DNA from: Fonticula alba
Lineage: Eukaryota > Opisthokonta > Rotosphaerida > Fonticulaceae
NCBI RefSeq assembly: GCF_000388065.1
Contig: NW_009242976.1
Location: 2,358,417-2,389,556, forward strand
Direction of reading: 5' to 3'
Length of the DNA stretch: 31,140 nt
Part shown: positions 1-12,200 of the stretch, piece by piece
Position numbering within the stretch: position 1 is the first letter of the stretch
Layout: every line of letters begins with the position of its first letter
Position numbers and translations under genes: made by a program
The notes under the pieces: generated by a model
Told to the model about the DNA's origin: nothing
Database searches by the model: none
What the model saw: the letters and a program-made list of their open reading frames with translations, nothing else

Positions 1-188
1 CTTGGGCTGCTTACTTCGCCCCCCCCCCCCCCCCCTCCCCCCTGGCCCCGTGCCCCCAGCAGACTCATGTTGGGTGTGTCTAGAAAAGTGTCTATTCACC
101 GTGTGGCCAGACGTGGGCGAGCGCGTTGGTATGTGTGTACGCGCGCGCGTGCGTGTGTGCAGACACATGAGCGGGGAGGCGGGGCACA

Positions 189-471
189 TCACTGGCCGGC
201 GGCCGGGGCGGCAACACCGATCGACTGGAGGATGGCCCCCACAGTGGTGGAGATGGCGGTCATGGTCCCCTCGCCGAGGGGGCCGTTGAGCGGGTCGGCG
301 GGCTGGCCAGGCGCGGGCGCGGGCGCGGGCGCCGCCGCCGGGGCAAAGGGGTCACCCCCGCGCTCGAGCAGCCGGGTCAGCCTCGGATCCAGCGGCAGGC
401 GGCCGAGGAAGGCACAACCAAGGGCGGCGGCTGTGCGCTCGGCCCCGCCCGTAGCAAAGACGGGCGTACAC

Positions 472-509
<38 letters not shown>

Positions 510-1525
510 ATGGTGGATGCCAGGCATGTTAGTATATGGGCTTCCCCGATGCCTGCCTCCTGTGGCATGAGGGTGCGGCTTTCGCGCGACGCGGGGAGGA
601 GGGCCGACGGCCTGGCCATCGCCCGCCCGCCCGGAGGGCGAGAGGCCGCACGAAGACGCACCGAGCAGTGGGGACACGTGAAGACACTCATGTTCTCGAT
701 GACGCCGAGCACCGGGATCGACACAGTCCGGCAGAAGGAGATCTCCTTGCGCGCATCGTCCAGGGCCACCAGCTGCGGAGTAGAAACGATGACCGCGCCG
801 TCGATGTGGTACGGCCGGGCACCGGCCTCGGCCGCCTCCGGCGAGGCGGCCGTCAGCGCCTCCAGCACGGCCAGGTGCTCGTCCGAGGTCCCGGGCGGGG
901 TGTCGATGATGAGGAAGTCCAGCGGACCCCAGGACACCTCGCTGAGGAACTGGTGGATCATGGCTGTCCGGCGTCGACGGGGGAAGGGAGGCGGGGGGGG
1001 GGGGAGATTAGGGGACGGGCGCGTCACCGAGGGAGGGCCCCAGCAGCAGGCGAGGCAAATGCAAAGCACTGGACACTGGCACGGCGCACCGGTCTTCTTC
1101 GGGCCGCGCCAGATGACCGGGTCATCGCGCCCGGGCAGGATGAAGCCGATCGACATGACCGACAGGCGCTGGGCCTCGTCCGCGAAGACGGGGATCCAGC
1201 TGGCCAGCACGTGCGACGAGGGCGTGTGTGAGCGCGGGAGAGGAGAGCAGCAGGGGAAGAGAAAGAAGCAGCAAGATCTCGGCCCCTGCGACCGTGGGGG
1301 AACGCACCCGGCCGGCGAGCGCCGCACCGAGCTGGCCGTCAAGCCAAGCATGGTCGGGATGCTCGGGCCGCACAGGTCCACATCGAGCAGGCCCACGCGG
1401 AAGCCCTGGGCGGCCAGACACCGGGCAAGCAGCACCGAGGTGGAGCTCTTCCCGACGCCGCCCTTGCCCGACAGGACCAGGAGGGTGTGACGCGCGGGGG
1501 CGATCTTTGGGGTGGGGGCGGACAT
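189..1525 (-). CDS. NUBP2: Cytosolic Fe-S cluster assembly P-loop NTPase, NUBP2/Cfd1 type (4 exons)
   Basis: Exons on the minus strand are 1525-1308, 1199-1090, 963-662 and 473-189 (stop TGA at 191-189), giving 304 aa. All phases agree and donors are GTGCGT, GTGCGC, GTGCGT. The deviant Walker A, GKGGVGKS, is at residues 20-27, followed by DVDLCGPS, the RGPKK segment, [10 protein letters not shown] and the C-terminal CPHC (C206/C209) that holds the bridging [4Fe-4S] cluster. The N-terminal four-cysteine ferredoxin-like motif of Nbp35/NUBP1 is absent, which makes it the Cfd1/NUBP2 partner. Known role: heterocomplex with Nbp35 that assembles Fe-S clusters for cytosolic and nuclear apoproteins. 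Residue spacing across every splice junction matches what I recall of human NUBP2, including the G-W pair at junction 1. It is head to head with INTS1. An Ala/Pro-rich stretch near the C-terminus is lineage-specific. Confidence 0.94.
475..506. repeat. (TG)16 microsatellite in NUBP2 intron 3
   Basis: Uninterrupted dinucleotide run. On the coding strand it reads (CA)n and its last CAG forms the acceptor directly before exon 4, so the repeat itself makes the 3' splice site. A CTAAC branch-like motif lies upstream of it. Confidence 0.95.
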
Positions 1526-2512
1526 TCGGGCGACTGAAGGCTGAGAGGGGCGGAGGGGGGGGGGGGGGGGGGGCAGGAAAGCAGAGCAGAAATGATGGGC
1601 TGGGGCGGCAGGAGAGGAAGGGGGGGGGACGCATTGGTCACACACGGCCTGCCGCCCGCCGGGGCTGCGCCGGCCCTTCAGAGTCCCCCCCTCCCCCCTG
1701 GCATGCTGTCCCGGTCCCTTGGCCCGGGCGCCGGGGGAGATCACAGACAGGGCCCGGGGCCCGATCCGCCCGCGCCCCGGCATGGCCCGCCAGCACGGCG
1801 CCGTATCATCAGAATGGCGTGGGGGAGGGAGGCGGGGCGATCGGCGAGTGCCAACGGAGGCCGCCGCCGGATGCGTCGGCAGTCGGGTAGTCGCCGCCGC
1901 CCCGCCGGCCCGCTAGATGCCGCGCTTGCGCGACTCGGCGGGGGCGGGGCCCCGCGCACGGGCCCCCGGGAGCGGGCCCTTTCGAGCGGGCGCCCTCCCG
2001 CCCGGGCGCGGCCGGCGACCAGGGACAGCAACGATCTCCCTACTCGCTTGCCCGTTGACTTGTCCATCCGCTCGCTTCCGCCCGCCGGCGCGCACATACG
2101 CACGCACGCTCCCTCCCCCCCCCCCCCCCCCCTCCCGCACGCACACACGCGCACGCACGCACGCACGCACGCCCCACCCCCACCCACACCACAGCCTACT
2201 TTTGCCCTCCCTGCCGGGTCTGCCCCAGGCACGCACCCCCCCTCTCCCCTTTCTCTTCCTCTTGTGGCCGGTCGGCGCCGACCGGACTCCGAGCGCTCGC
2301 CCCCCTCCGCAAGACACCCACCATGCGGCGGAGCCTTCGCCGGGTTGTCAAGGTGCGAATGCGCGCACGCACGGCTGGCAGCCTTCTCGCCGCCTAACCC
2401 GCCCCCCCCCCCCGCGCGCGCGTGCGCCCCACCCGAATGTGGAATCGTGTGACAGGACGGCGCCGGGCCGGCCCCGGACCCGGGCCGAGTGCCCTCCCCC
2501 GCGCCGTCCCCC
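1526..2512. promoter_or_regulatory. Shared upstream region of divergent NUBP2 and INTS1
   Basis: About 990 bp separate the two start codons, so both promoters must lie here. There is no TATA box and no convincing ORF. The stretch is GC-rich with poly-G at 1555-1573, poly-C at about 2116-2133 and a CACG/CA tract at about 2138-2175. An ATG at 2437 would open a short frame overlapping the INTS1 start out of frame if the transcript begins upstream of it. Confidence 0.6.
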
Positions 2513-3741
2513 ATGTCGGCTGAGACCGATGCGCCGATTGTGCAGAAGCGTGTCACGGCGGCCGAGATCCGCAGCCGCTTTGACCAGACCCTCGCGCAGA
2601 CCACCTCCCTGCTGCAGCGGGCCACGGCCGAGGGGTTCTCCTTCCCGGGCCTGGACTCGGGGGCTGCGGCACAGCTGTGGCCCGGTCCCGGCGAGGCCGC
2701 CGGGCCGGGTGAGGCCTTGGCCGATGAGGCCGCCCGCACCCTGGCCGGGTTTGTGCTGTTCCTGCGGGACTCCCTGACCAAGCAGAGCCAGGACCATGTT
2801 GTCGCGGGGCTGCTGCAGCTGGCGCGCGACCTGCCGCAGGTGTTCCGCACGGCCGAGGTGCACCGCGCGCTGGTGGCCTGCTTTGACCCGCGCTACATGC
2901 TGCACATTGTGGTACCCACCGGCTCCCCCGGGCTGCCCCTTTTTGGCTGGATCCCCCCCCCCCCACGCACATTGCCCGGATTGTCTCTCTCTCTCGCCTC
3001 TCTTCTATCTGTCCTCCTCCTCAAGTTTTATGGTCTTCTTTATGGCCCCCCGCCCCCCTCCCGGCCGCCCTTTCTCCCGTCCTGCTCGGCCCTCGCCTTG
3101 TACTGACCGCCCTTCCCCTTGTCCTGATGACCCTGTCACGCGGCCCTGCGGCGCCCGGGCCGACGTAGGTCCGGCCCAATCCCTGGCTGGTGGTGTTGGT
3201 GGCGCAGGTGTTCCAGGCTGCCTGGGAGGACGCCCCTTCGGACTGGCCATTGGACTTCGTGGACATCGTGGTGGCCGATCTGCTCGGGGACCGGGTGTGG
3301 ACCGACCTGCCCGGGGCGCAGCGCTTCCTGGCCGAGGTGGCCACTGCCTTCCTGCTGCCGAGCGACCCTCAGGCTGGCGTTCCCACCGCGACGGACCTCG
3401 GTGCGGCCACCTACAATTGGGTGGTGGCCCCGGCGGCCGGGCGGTACACCAGCCCGGCGGCCTCGGCCGCCGTGCATGCACACCTGCAGCACACCCTGCC
3501 GGGGGCCTTGCGGCAGCTCTTCCCGCCGGAGGCGCCGGCTGACCCCCGGACCGGGGCCGTGGCCGGGGCCGGGGCACGCCCCGACGCCCCGCAGCATGGG
3601 AATGTCGTGCGGCTGGCGGCCCTGTGCACGCGGTATCCCGACATCCAGGCGGCCCTTATTCCGTATTTGGCCATGGCCGCCGGCCGGCGGGTGTGTCATC
3701 CCCCCTTGCGGGAGCTTTTCGCCCGGCTGACGGAGACCTTC

Positions 3742-3775
<34 letters not shown>

Positions 3776-6700
3776 CAATGGCCACGCCGGCCGGCGGCCA
3801 GGAGCCCGGTGCCGGGCCGGTGGGCGAGCTCTTCCATGCGCTGGCCACCCTGCGCTGCCCGCCGGCCCTGGTGCCGGCCCAGGTGGACGCGGTTCAGCGT
3901 GTGATCAGCCGGGACCCCGCCTCCGCACGGCGGCTGGTGGAGCTCCTCTTTGGCGAGCTGTTCCTGCTGCAGGGAACGGGCGAGGCGGCGGCGGCGGCGG
4001 CGGCAAGTGGCCCGGTGCCGGTCGGCGGCGGGCCCGCCCTGTCTCCCATGTCGCCGTCGACCACGGCGCCGGACCACCTGCTGTCCATGCTGCATTTGGC
4101 TTTCGGGCATGCCGGCTGCGCGGGCTCCTTCGGGGCCCTGCTGCAACGGGCCATCCTCCACCGCCCGGGGGATTTGGCCGACGGCTGGCCGGAGCGCTTC
4201 CGCCAGGTGGTGGACTTCCTGCCCGGGTCGTATCCCCCGCAGGCGGCCCAGTTGGGGGCCCTGGAGGGGGCCTTCCTCCAGGGGGCCCTGCATGTGGCCG
4301 ACATCGCCGAGGGGCTGTTCCACTGCCCGGAGGCGACTTTCTCCGGGGGGACTTGCGCCCTGTCGACCGTCATCCCCATCCTCTTGCGCTTGTTCACCAT
4401 GGGCCTGGCGCGCCTGCTGGGCCCGGTGTCCGAGCGGGCGGCCGAGCTCTTCCGCCAGCAGGTTCCCGCGTTGCCGGTCACGCATAGCCTGCCCCCGGTG
4501 CCGGCCGGCATGCGGGCCGACATGCTGGCCCGAGCGGCTGGCTTGTCCCTCCGAGCGCTCGGCCTCATTGTCGGGCTGCTGAACCGGGGCTTTGTCGGCC
4601 TCGAAGCCGGTGCCGGTGCCGGTGCCGGTGTCGACGCCGGCGCCAGTGCCAGCACCGGCGCCGGGCCGGCGAACACGTATTTGCGCCTGCGGGTCGGGGC
4701 CGCCGAGGGCCCCGCCACCGCCGCCAATGCCACCCCGGGCGAGGAGAAGATCCCCGCGCGGGCGGCATTCGACTGGCTGCGCACGGTCCTGGCCCCGGAA
4801 TGGCTGTCTGGCAGCCTGTTGGCCGAGGTGTCAGTCGACGAGCGCGTCTTCGTGGTGTTGCTGGACTCGCCCTTGTGCGCGTCGGCCCTGATGCTGGATC
4901 TGCTGGAGGAGCTGGCGGTGCGGGTGTTGCTGCGGCGCGGCGCGGCATCGGCCGGCGAGCTCCCGCGCCTGGCTCCGGCCGGGGAGGGCCCGGTTGGCAG
5001 CCCGGTTGGCCGGTTTGCCGAGTACCGGCGCCGGGTGAGCCCGCTGGACTTGACCCTCCAGCCGGGGCAGATCTCCACGCTGCTGGGCTGCGGCCTACCG
5101 GGGGCGGCCTCCGCGCGGCAGACCACCTGGCCGGCCTTGCGGGTGGTCCTTCTGCTGGCCTCGCTGAGCCCCCTGGCGGCGGGCCCGGCACTTTGGGAGC
5201 TGCCCCTGGTCCGGCGACTGTTGGGGGACCTGCTGTCCGGGCGCCTGCGCCAGCAGCTGGACGCGTACACCCACTCGGCGGCCGGGGAGCAGGTGGCCGA
5301 CCTGGATGCCGAGGGCCTTCCCCTGTCCGAGGCGCAGCGTCGATCCTTGAAGCGCTCGCGTCGGCTCCTGGCCTCGGAGCTGGCCGCCGACGCGGCGGCG
5401 GTCAGCGTGTCGGTCCCGGCCACCGGGCCGATTGGCCCGCCGCTGGCCATGCTCCTGAGTCCGGTTGACTTGGACGCCGCCGGGGCCGGGGCCTCGCCTG
5501 TCCCCGCGCCGGAGGCCGAGCGCCTGCTCGATCCGCGACTGGCCCTCGGTGCGCGGCTGGCCGCGTCGCCGTGGCTCTGTGGCCAGATCCTGCGCGCGTC
5601 CCTCGGGGAGGATCTGCGCCTGCCGCCGGCCGACCAGCTACACTGGCTCCTGGCAGCCCCGGGCGCTCTGCTGTCGGCGGGGCTGCTCCTGGCGCCTGGC
5701 ACTGGCGAGGGGCCTGCCCGCCTGTCGGCCGACCTGGCTGTGGAGGTCCTCTCGTCGGAGCACTCCAGCCAGCTGGCCCTTTGGGCGGACGTCCCTCTGG
5801 CCGGGGCCACCCTCATCGCTGCCGCCCAGCATGTGCGTTTGCCTCGTGCTCGCTTCTTCCGCTTGTCATTCATTCCGGCTCCCCTCCTGTTCTCGCTGTT
5901 CTCCCTCTTGCCCCCTCCCCCCTCTCCGCGCGCGCCCTCTCTCGCTCTCTCTCTCTCTCTCTCTCATGCTCGTCCCTTCGCCTGGCTTCTGACCCGCTTG
6001 CCTTCCCCGGTGCTGGTCATATTGGCACGGGCTCTGGTCGTGGGCCTCCCTTCTCGACACAGAATATCACCGCCTGCGTGGGGCCCGTGTCGCGGCTGTG
6101 CTCGGACATCGCGCACTCACCGGTTCCCGGCCGCGCGCAGTCGGCCCTACTGCTGGTGCGGCTGCTGTTCCACCTACTGGCCACGCCGTCATCCGCCTGC
6201 CGGACGGGCATCTACCGGGTCCTGTGTCTGGCCCGCGAGGCTGTGCTGCCTGGACTCCAGGCCTCCGGTGCGCCGCCCGAGTGGGCCGGGCTCGACGATG
6301 CATTGGCCGGCTACCTGAGCCGGCCGGGCCGCTTTGCCGACGTTTCCTCGGCACTGGCCAACGTGTGCTCTTCCGATCTTGGCCACGCCGTCATCCGCCT
6401 GCCGGACGGGCATCTACCGGGTCCTGTGTCTGGCCCGCGAGGCTGTGCTGCCTGGACTCCAGGCCTCCGGTGCGCCGCCCGAGTGGGCCGGGCTCGACGA
6501 TGCATTGGCCGGCTACCTGAGCCGGCCGGGCCGCTTTGCCGACGTTTCCTCGGCACTGGCCACCCTGCGTGAGGCCATCCGGGCCCCGGGGTCCGGCTTC
6601 GCCGAGGACCAGGTCCCCCTGGAGGGGCCGGTGTTGGTGGGGCTGCTGGGGCGGCTTTTGGCGGACGAGCCACTGGCCCCGCTGCTGCTGGCCGCGTTGC

Positions 6701-9700
6701 CGGGCGAAAGCGGTGTTCTGTTGGCCCGGTCGCTGCTGCGGTCATTGTTGCCGGCCGCTCGGCGGACCCCGGCGACATGGGCCTCGGCCGCGGTCCGCAC
6801 GCTGGCCACCATGCAGCAGGAGATCGGAAGAGCGTCGTGTGCTGGGGCGGCTTTTGGCGGACGAGCCACTGGCCCCGCTGCTGCTGGCCGCGTTGCCGGG
6901 CGAAAGCGGTGTTCTGTTGGCCCGGTCGCTGCTGCGGTCATTGTTGCCGGCCGCTCGGCGGACCCCGGCGACATGGGCCTCGGCCGCGGTCCGCACGCTG
7001 GCCACCATGCAGCAGGCCCGGCCGCTCTTCCTTCGGGCCTTGCTGGCCGAGGCGCCGGCCGTGGCTTCGCTCGGGTGCGATGCCCACCTCCGGCCGATGG
7101 CCGACCCGGGGCCGGATTTCGGCGAAGCCCTGCTCGAGCTGCTGAGTCTGGCACGCACCCATGAGCCGGGTCTGCCCGGCGAGCCGGCCGTGCGGGGGCT
7201 CCTGCATGGGGTCTTCTGCTCGCCGGTGGCCACGATCCCCGGGGCCTCGGGGAGCGGTATCTTTGGGGACATTTCGCCGGAGATCCTGCTGGCCTCCTGG
7301 CTGGATGTCCCGTCGGTGGGCGGGTGCCCGGGGCTGCCGGTTGGCCAGGCGGCGGTGGCCCTGCTGGAGGGGCTGGTCGGTGCCAGCCCGGCTCCGGAAG
7401 CCAAGCTGGCCCCCCTGGCGGGGGTATTGCGTTCGGCCGCTGCCGGGTCCTCGGGCCAGCACATCCTGGCCCGCCTGGGGTCCCTGGGCCCGGGGTTCTT
7501 GGCTTGGGCGACCGGGGCGCTGGGCGGGACGCCTGGGTCTGTGGCCTCGGTTCCGGAGCGGCCGCGTGCCGTGGGCCGGTGGACCGGCGGCATGCTGACC
7601 GTGGCAGCCCCGCACAAGACCCCCTCGGCCCCGAGGGTGGCCCTGGACTTTGAGCAGCAGCCCGGCCTGCTGGACTCGCTGCTGGCGTCGCTGGCCACGC
7701 GGACCGGGCCGGCCGTCGCTGTGTCGGTGCCGGGCCGCGAGGAGCCCTTCCGGGCCGAGCCGGCCGCGGCCGCCCGCTGGGCCGAGAGCTTCCCCCCGAC
7801 ATCGGAGGACATCAGCACATCGGTCGATCTGGGGGCCAACCAATTGGCCACCTTACAGTCCGGGGCCAAGCCCAATGCGGTGTCCGGTGCCCCGGAAGAC
7901 GAGGTCGACCCGGCTGTGGCGGCCCATTCGCCGTTCGACTCGCGGCTGACCGGCGTCGCGCTGGGCCGCTTCCTGTCGTATGCCGGGGCCGGGGTGACGC
8001 GGTCGGCCGCCGACGCGGTTCTCCTTCTTGGGCGCTTGCTGTCAGGGGAACTGTACTTGCAGGTGCCCCACTTGGCCCCATCCCTGGTGGCAACCATCTG
8101 GCAGGCATCCCGGCTGGGGGAGGTTTCCTTGGAATTGATCGACCTGCCGGGGTTCTACCTGCACGCACGCGACATGCTGTATGCCCCGTGGAACAGGCGC
8201 TTCTATGTGGAAGAGCGCCTTCCCCCGCCCGGGGTCCTTCTGCAGGGTCTGCTGTCGGCATTGGCTGGCTGGTCGGCCGGGCGCGTGCGCCGGCTGCTGG
8301 CCGCCACGGTGGTCCGGTCGCCGGACCCCGGGCCCGGGGGGCATCTGTCCGTTTGGCTGGTCCGCCTAGCGGACTTGCTCCTGTGGTCTCTGGTGCTGGA
8401 GTACTCGCAGCCGTCGGCCCTGCATGCGGCCGGCGAGCGGCCGGCCCCGACGTCGCTGACATTGTCCTGTCGCGAGGCGGCGCGGCAGCTGGCCGAAGTG
8501 CTGGCCCTCCTGCCGCTGGCCGACCCGGCGGCCGGCTGGGTGGCCGCTCCGTCGACGACGGCTCGGTCTCCGGGTCGTGCGCGTGCCGACCTCTTCCAGG
8601 CCGGGGTGCAGCTGGTCATCGGGTATTTGGAGAGCCTGCGCCAGGCGCTGTGCATTTCCGGGCCGATGCTCTTCGCCTGGGACCTGACCATGACCTCGGC
8701 CACGCCGAGGGCTCCCTGGGCGACGGAGAAGCAGCAGCAGCAGCGGCGGCAACTCGCCGACGGGGAGGGCGACGCCTCCCGGCGGGTCATCAGCCTTGGC
8801 GGGGCGCCGCCCGGGACGGCCGGCCTGCTGGAGGAGTCGTTGCAGCGCCTGCAGCGCATCAACCAGACGGTCCATGGCCCGTCCATGGTTTTCAGCTTGC
8901 AACTGCTGGACCGGCTGCTGGCGGAGATCGGGGCGTTGGGCTTCCCGCGCGCGGCGCCGGCCTCCTTCCGCATGGGCCTGGCGCCCTTCTCCTCGACGGC
9001 ACTGCACCATGATTCGGCTCTCTCGACCCTGGCACACATCCTGGTCCAGAGTGCCACCTCCTTCAGCACCGAGCATGATGTCCTGGCGGCCGGTGTGGCC
9101 GGGTCGCCGGGCACCCCCGGAGGGGCTGGCTCCGAGCAGCAGGCCTGGGACCGGTCGCTCCGGGCGCTGGCCCTGCTGGCGGCCTTCGCCACGCACAGCC
9201 CGCTGCCGGTGATCCGGGCGCTGGCCGATGCCAGTGCCATTTTGGGGTCCATCGATGACGAGCTCTTGACATCGGCCACGTCGGCTGCGTCGCTGGTCGG
9301 GCCGGCCCTGGCCACGGGGGCCTCCTCCGGGCCCGGAGCGACCTCCGGCCCCGGGGGAGCCACCGGGGCCGATGGCCGGAAGGCCGACGTCCCGGGGACC
9401 AGTGAGCTCGGCACCGCCGGGCGCACCCAGGCCCTGCAGCTGCTGAGCATTGTCCGGCTCTTTGTGTCGGTGGTGCTGCGCTTCGGGCGCGGGGCCATTC
9501 GCGAGCGCTTCGACGACATCCTGGCCTCGATGGACAGCATCCTGGTTCGTTGCTTCCGGCCCTTCCCCGGGCTGATTGCCCGACTGCGGTCGCTGCTGGA
9601 TGAGCCGCCCCACGAGGCCGGGCATCAGCGTCTGGTGGAGATCACAACCTACATTACGCGCCTGTCGCAGCTGCTGTACGAGTATGGGCGAGCGGTGTCG

Positions 9701-12129
9701 CACTCGGGCAGCGCCGAGCAGCTCGGTGTCAATCGCCTGCAGGGCATCCTGGTTCGGGCTTTCAGCCTGAATGAGGATGTCGTCGCGTCGGGCTCCGGCT
9801 CCGGGGCCGGGGGCGGGGTGGCCACGCTGAAGGCGCGCGCCTATGGGCCTGCGGCCTACCGGACCGCGCACTATTCCCTCTGGGGCCCCTCGCAGACCCC
9901 CTCGCTGATGAGCCGGCATGCGTGGCAGCGGTGGCTTGTCCGGAGCCGAGTGATGCCGGTGCTCGGGCGCCAACGTCGTGAGGCCGTGCGCCGGCTGATT
10001 GCCGTGTCCTCCGGGCGACGGACCACCGAGCTGGGGGCCCGGTCGCGGGGTTCCTTGCTGGTGGCCGCCCGGCGTCACTCGCCCTGGCGCTCGGCGTCTG
10101 GGACTTTGTCCGCCCAGCATGGCGGAGACGTCGACCGGTCCCGCGGTGCTCTGGATGAGGAGGACCACCAGGACGAGGGCTCGACGCTGGAGGACAGCGA
10201 GGCGGGCGGCCTTTCCGAGGCCGAGGCCGAGGCCGAGGCCGGTCTCACGGCCGAGGAGACGGGCTCCGACTCGGGGTCCGGAGGTGACTCCGACTCGGGG
10301 TCTGATTCCGAGCCAGAGGAGGAGCCCGCCAAGCCCGCCTCCGAGGCGACCCCCGGCGTGGAGGGTGACTCCTCGGACGGGTCCGAGGCGTCGGACGATT
10401 CGTCCGATTCCTCCACATCAAGTGGCGAGGAGGAAACCGACGCCAAGGAAGCCGCTGCCGGATCCGGCAGTGATGCCTCCTCCGGGGATGATGAGGATTC
10501 CGATGACGGCATGGACACCGAGGATGATGCTCTGCCGAGTGATGCGCCGCCTGGCGACGCACCGATGGCCGACGCCGGTCAGGATTCCCCGCTGCCGGAG
10601 GGCAGGGCCCTCGCCGACTCGGAGTCTGCCACGACCGCCAGCACGGCAGCCGGGACCGCCGTTCCCGAGGTCGACGCCGCCGGAACCGGCGGAGCCGCCG
10701 ATGCCGACGCCACCGCCATTCCCGCGAGCCCCGACGTTCCTGCCGCAGCCCCGGAGCCTGCCGCAGCCCCGGAGCCTGCCTCCCCCAGTGTCAAGCATCG
10801 TCCCGGCCGTCATGCGCTGAAGCAGCCCGAGGGCGCTGCACGCTCGGGGGCCGACCGTCGCGATGAGGGCTCTGACCGCCGTGAAGCGCGGCTCTTCGGC
10901 CCGGATGGACGGCCCACCAAGGCCGGGCGGCGCTCTGGCGATGTGTCATCTCCCGGGGAAAGGCGCTTCCCACGGCGCGAGCGCGATCGTGAGCGCGACC
11001 GCGACCGTGACCGGGAGCGCGACCGCGACCGGGAGCGCGACCGCGACCGCGGCAAGCATGCCCCCCGGGGAGTCAACTGCTCGGACCATCAGTTCGAGCT
11101 GGAGGAGCACCAGCAGGCCACGGAGAAGGCGGCCTCCCAGCTGGCGGATCTGGCCACCCTTCTGCCGCATGTCCAGCCGCTGGCCGGCCTGTGCGCCTTC
11201 CTGGGCTTGGCCCCGGGCAGGCTGGATGCCGGCCCGATGGCGGCCTCCCTGCGCCCGTCCACCCCGTTGGAGTTCGAGGTGGCGACCATCTTCGCCGGGC
11301 TGGCCGAGGAGCCCGGGCGGATGGCCGGGCTGGCGGCGTCGCTCGGCTCGCCGGCTCCCACGTCCGAGCATCCCGCCCCGCCGGAGACCCTGAGCCATGA
11401 CTGCCTGCATCGCTTTTACCAGGTGGCCAATGCGGCGTTCGTACGGCCGGTCGGCGGCCCGGGGGCCGGTCCGCCGCGACTGACCGACAACCCGCGCGCG
11501 CGTCTGGCCGCCGTGGCCATGTTGCTGACCATGCTCGGGCGGACCTTCGGCCGGGTGAGCCCTGGCCGGCTGGCGCGTGTGCTGGCCGACGCGCCGGAGG
11601 CCCTGCTCGCGGAGGAGGCCCGTCCCGCTGGGCGCGATCTGGCCGACCTGGACAAGGTCCTTCTGTTCTGCTGCATGGCCCTGGTGCCGGAGGGCCAGGT
11701 CCATGGGTATCTGCCGCTGCGGGGAACGCCGCCGGCCGTGGGGGCGCCGGCCGCGCCGGTCTCCGACGTGGCCCTTGCCCAGACGGCCTGGCGGCTGCCC
11801 CTGTTGGTGGCCATCTCCGAGACGGATGGCGTCCTGAGCATGGCCGAGACGTGCCGGGTGCTGGCCGGCCCGGTCCTTGCGCTGATGCCCTTCGTCGCGC
11901 GGCTTTTCCTCGGCACCACCCTGGCCGGCCCGGGCCCCGACTCGCCGGAGTACATGCATCACTCCATCTCCAAATCCTACTGGGCGCTGCTGGCCCGGCT
12001 GTGCCTGTGTGGCTTCTCGGCGTACGCCGTCCCCCCTGGGCGCTTGCCTTCCCCCGCCCTCCGCCCCTTTCCCTCTCGGTGTCCTCGCCCACGTGTACAT
12101 GCTCCCTGACTGACCGGCCGTGCCTCCTT

Positions 12130-12200
<71 letters not shown>

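Noticed and set aside
377-1783. A 468-aa uninterrupted minus-strand frame covering NUBP2
   Set aside because: It reads through three introns; homology, GTGCGY donors and phase give a spliced 304-aa protein instead.
2138-2175. CACG/CA repeats as a CRISPR-like array
   Set aside because: Simple microsatellite with no spacers, in a eukaryotic genome.
6178-7016. Programmed frameshifts or recent tandem duplications in INTS1
   Set aside because: Exact Illumina adapter sequence sits between the copies, so both are assembly artefacts.
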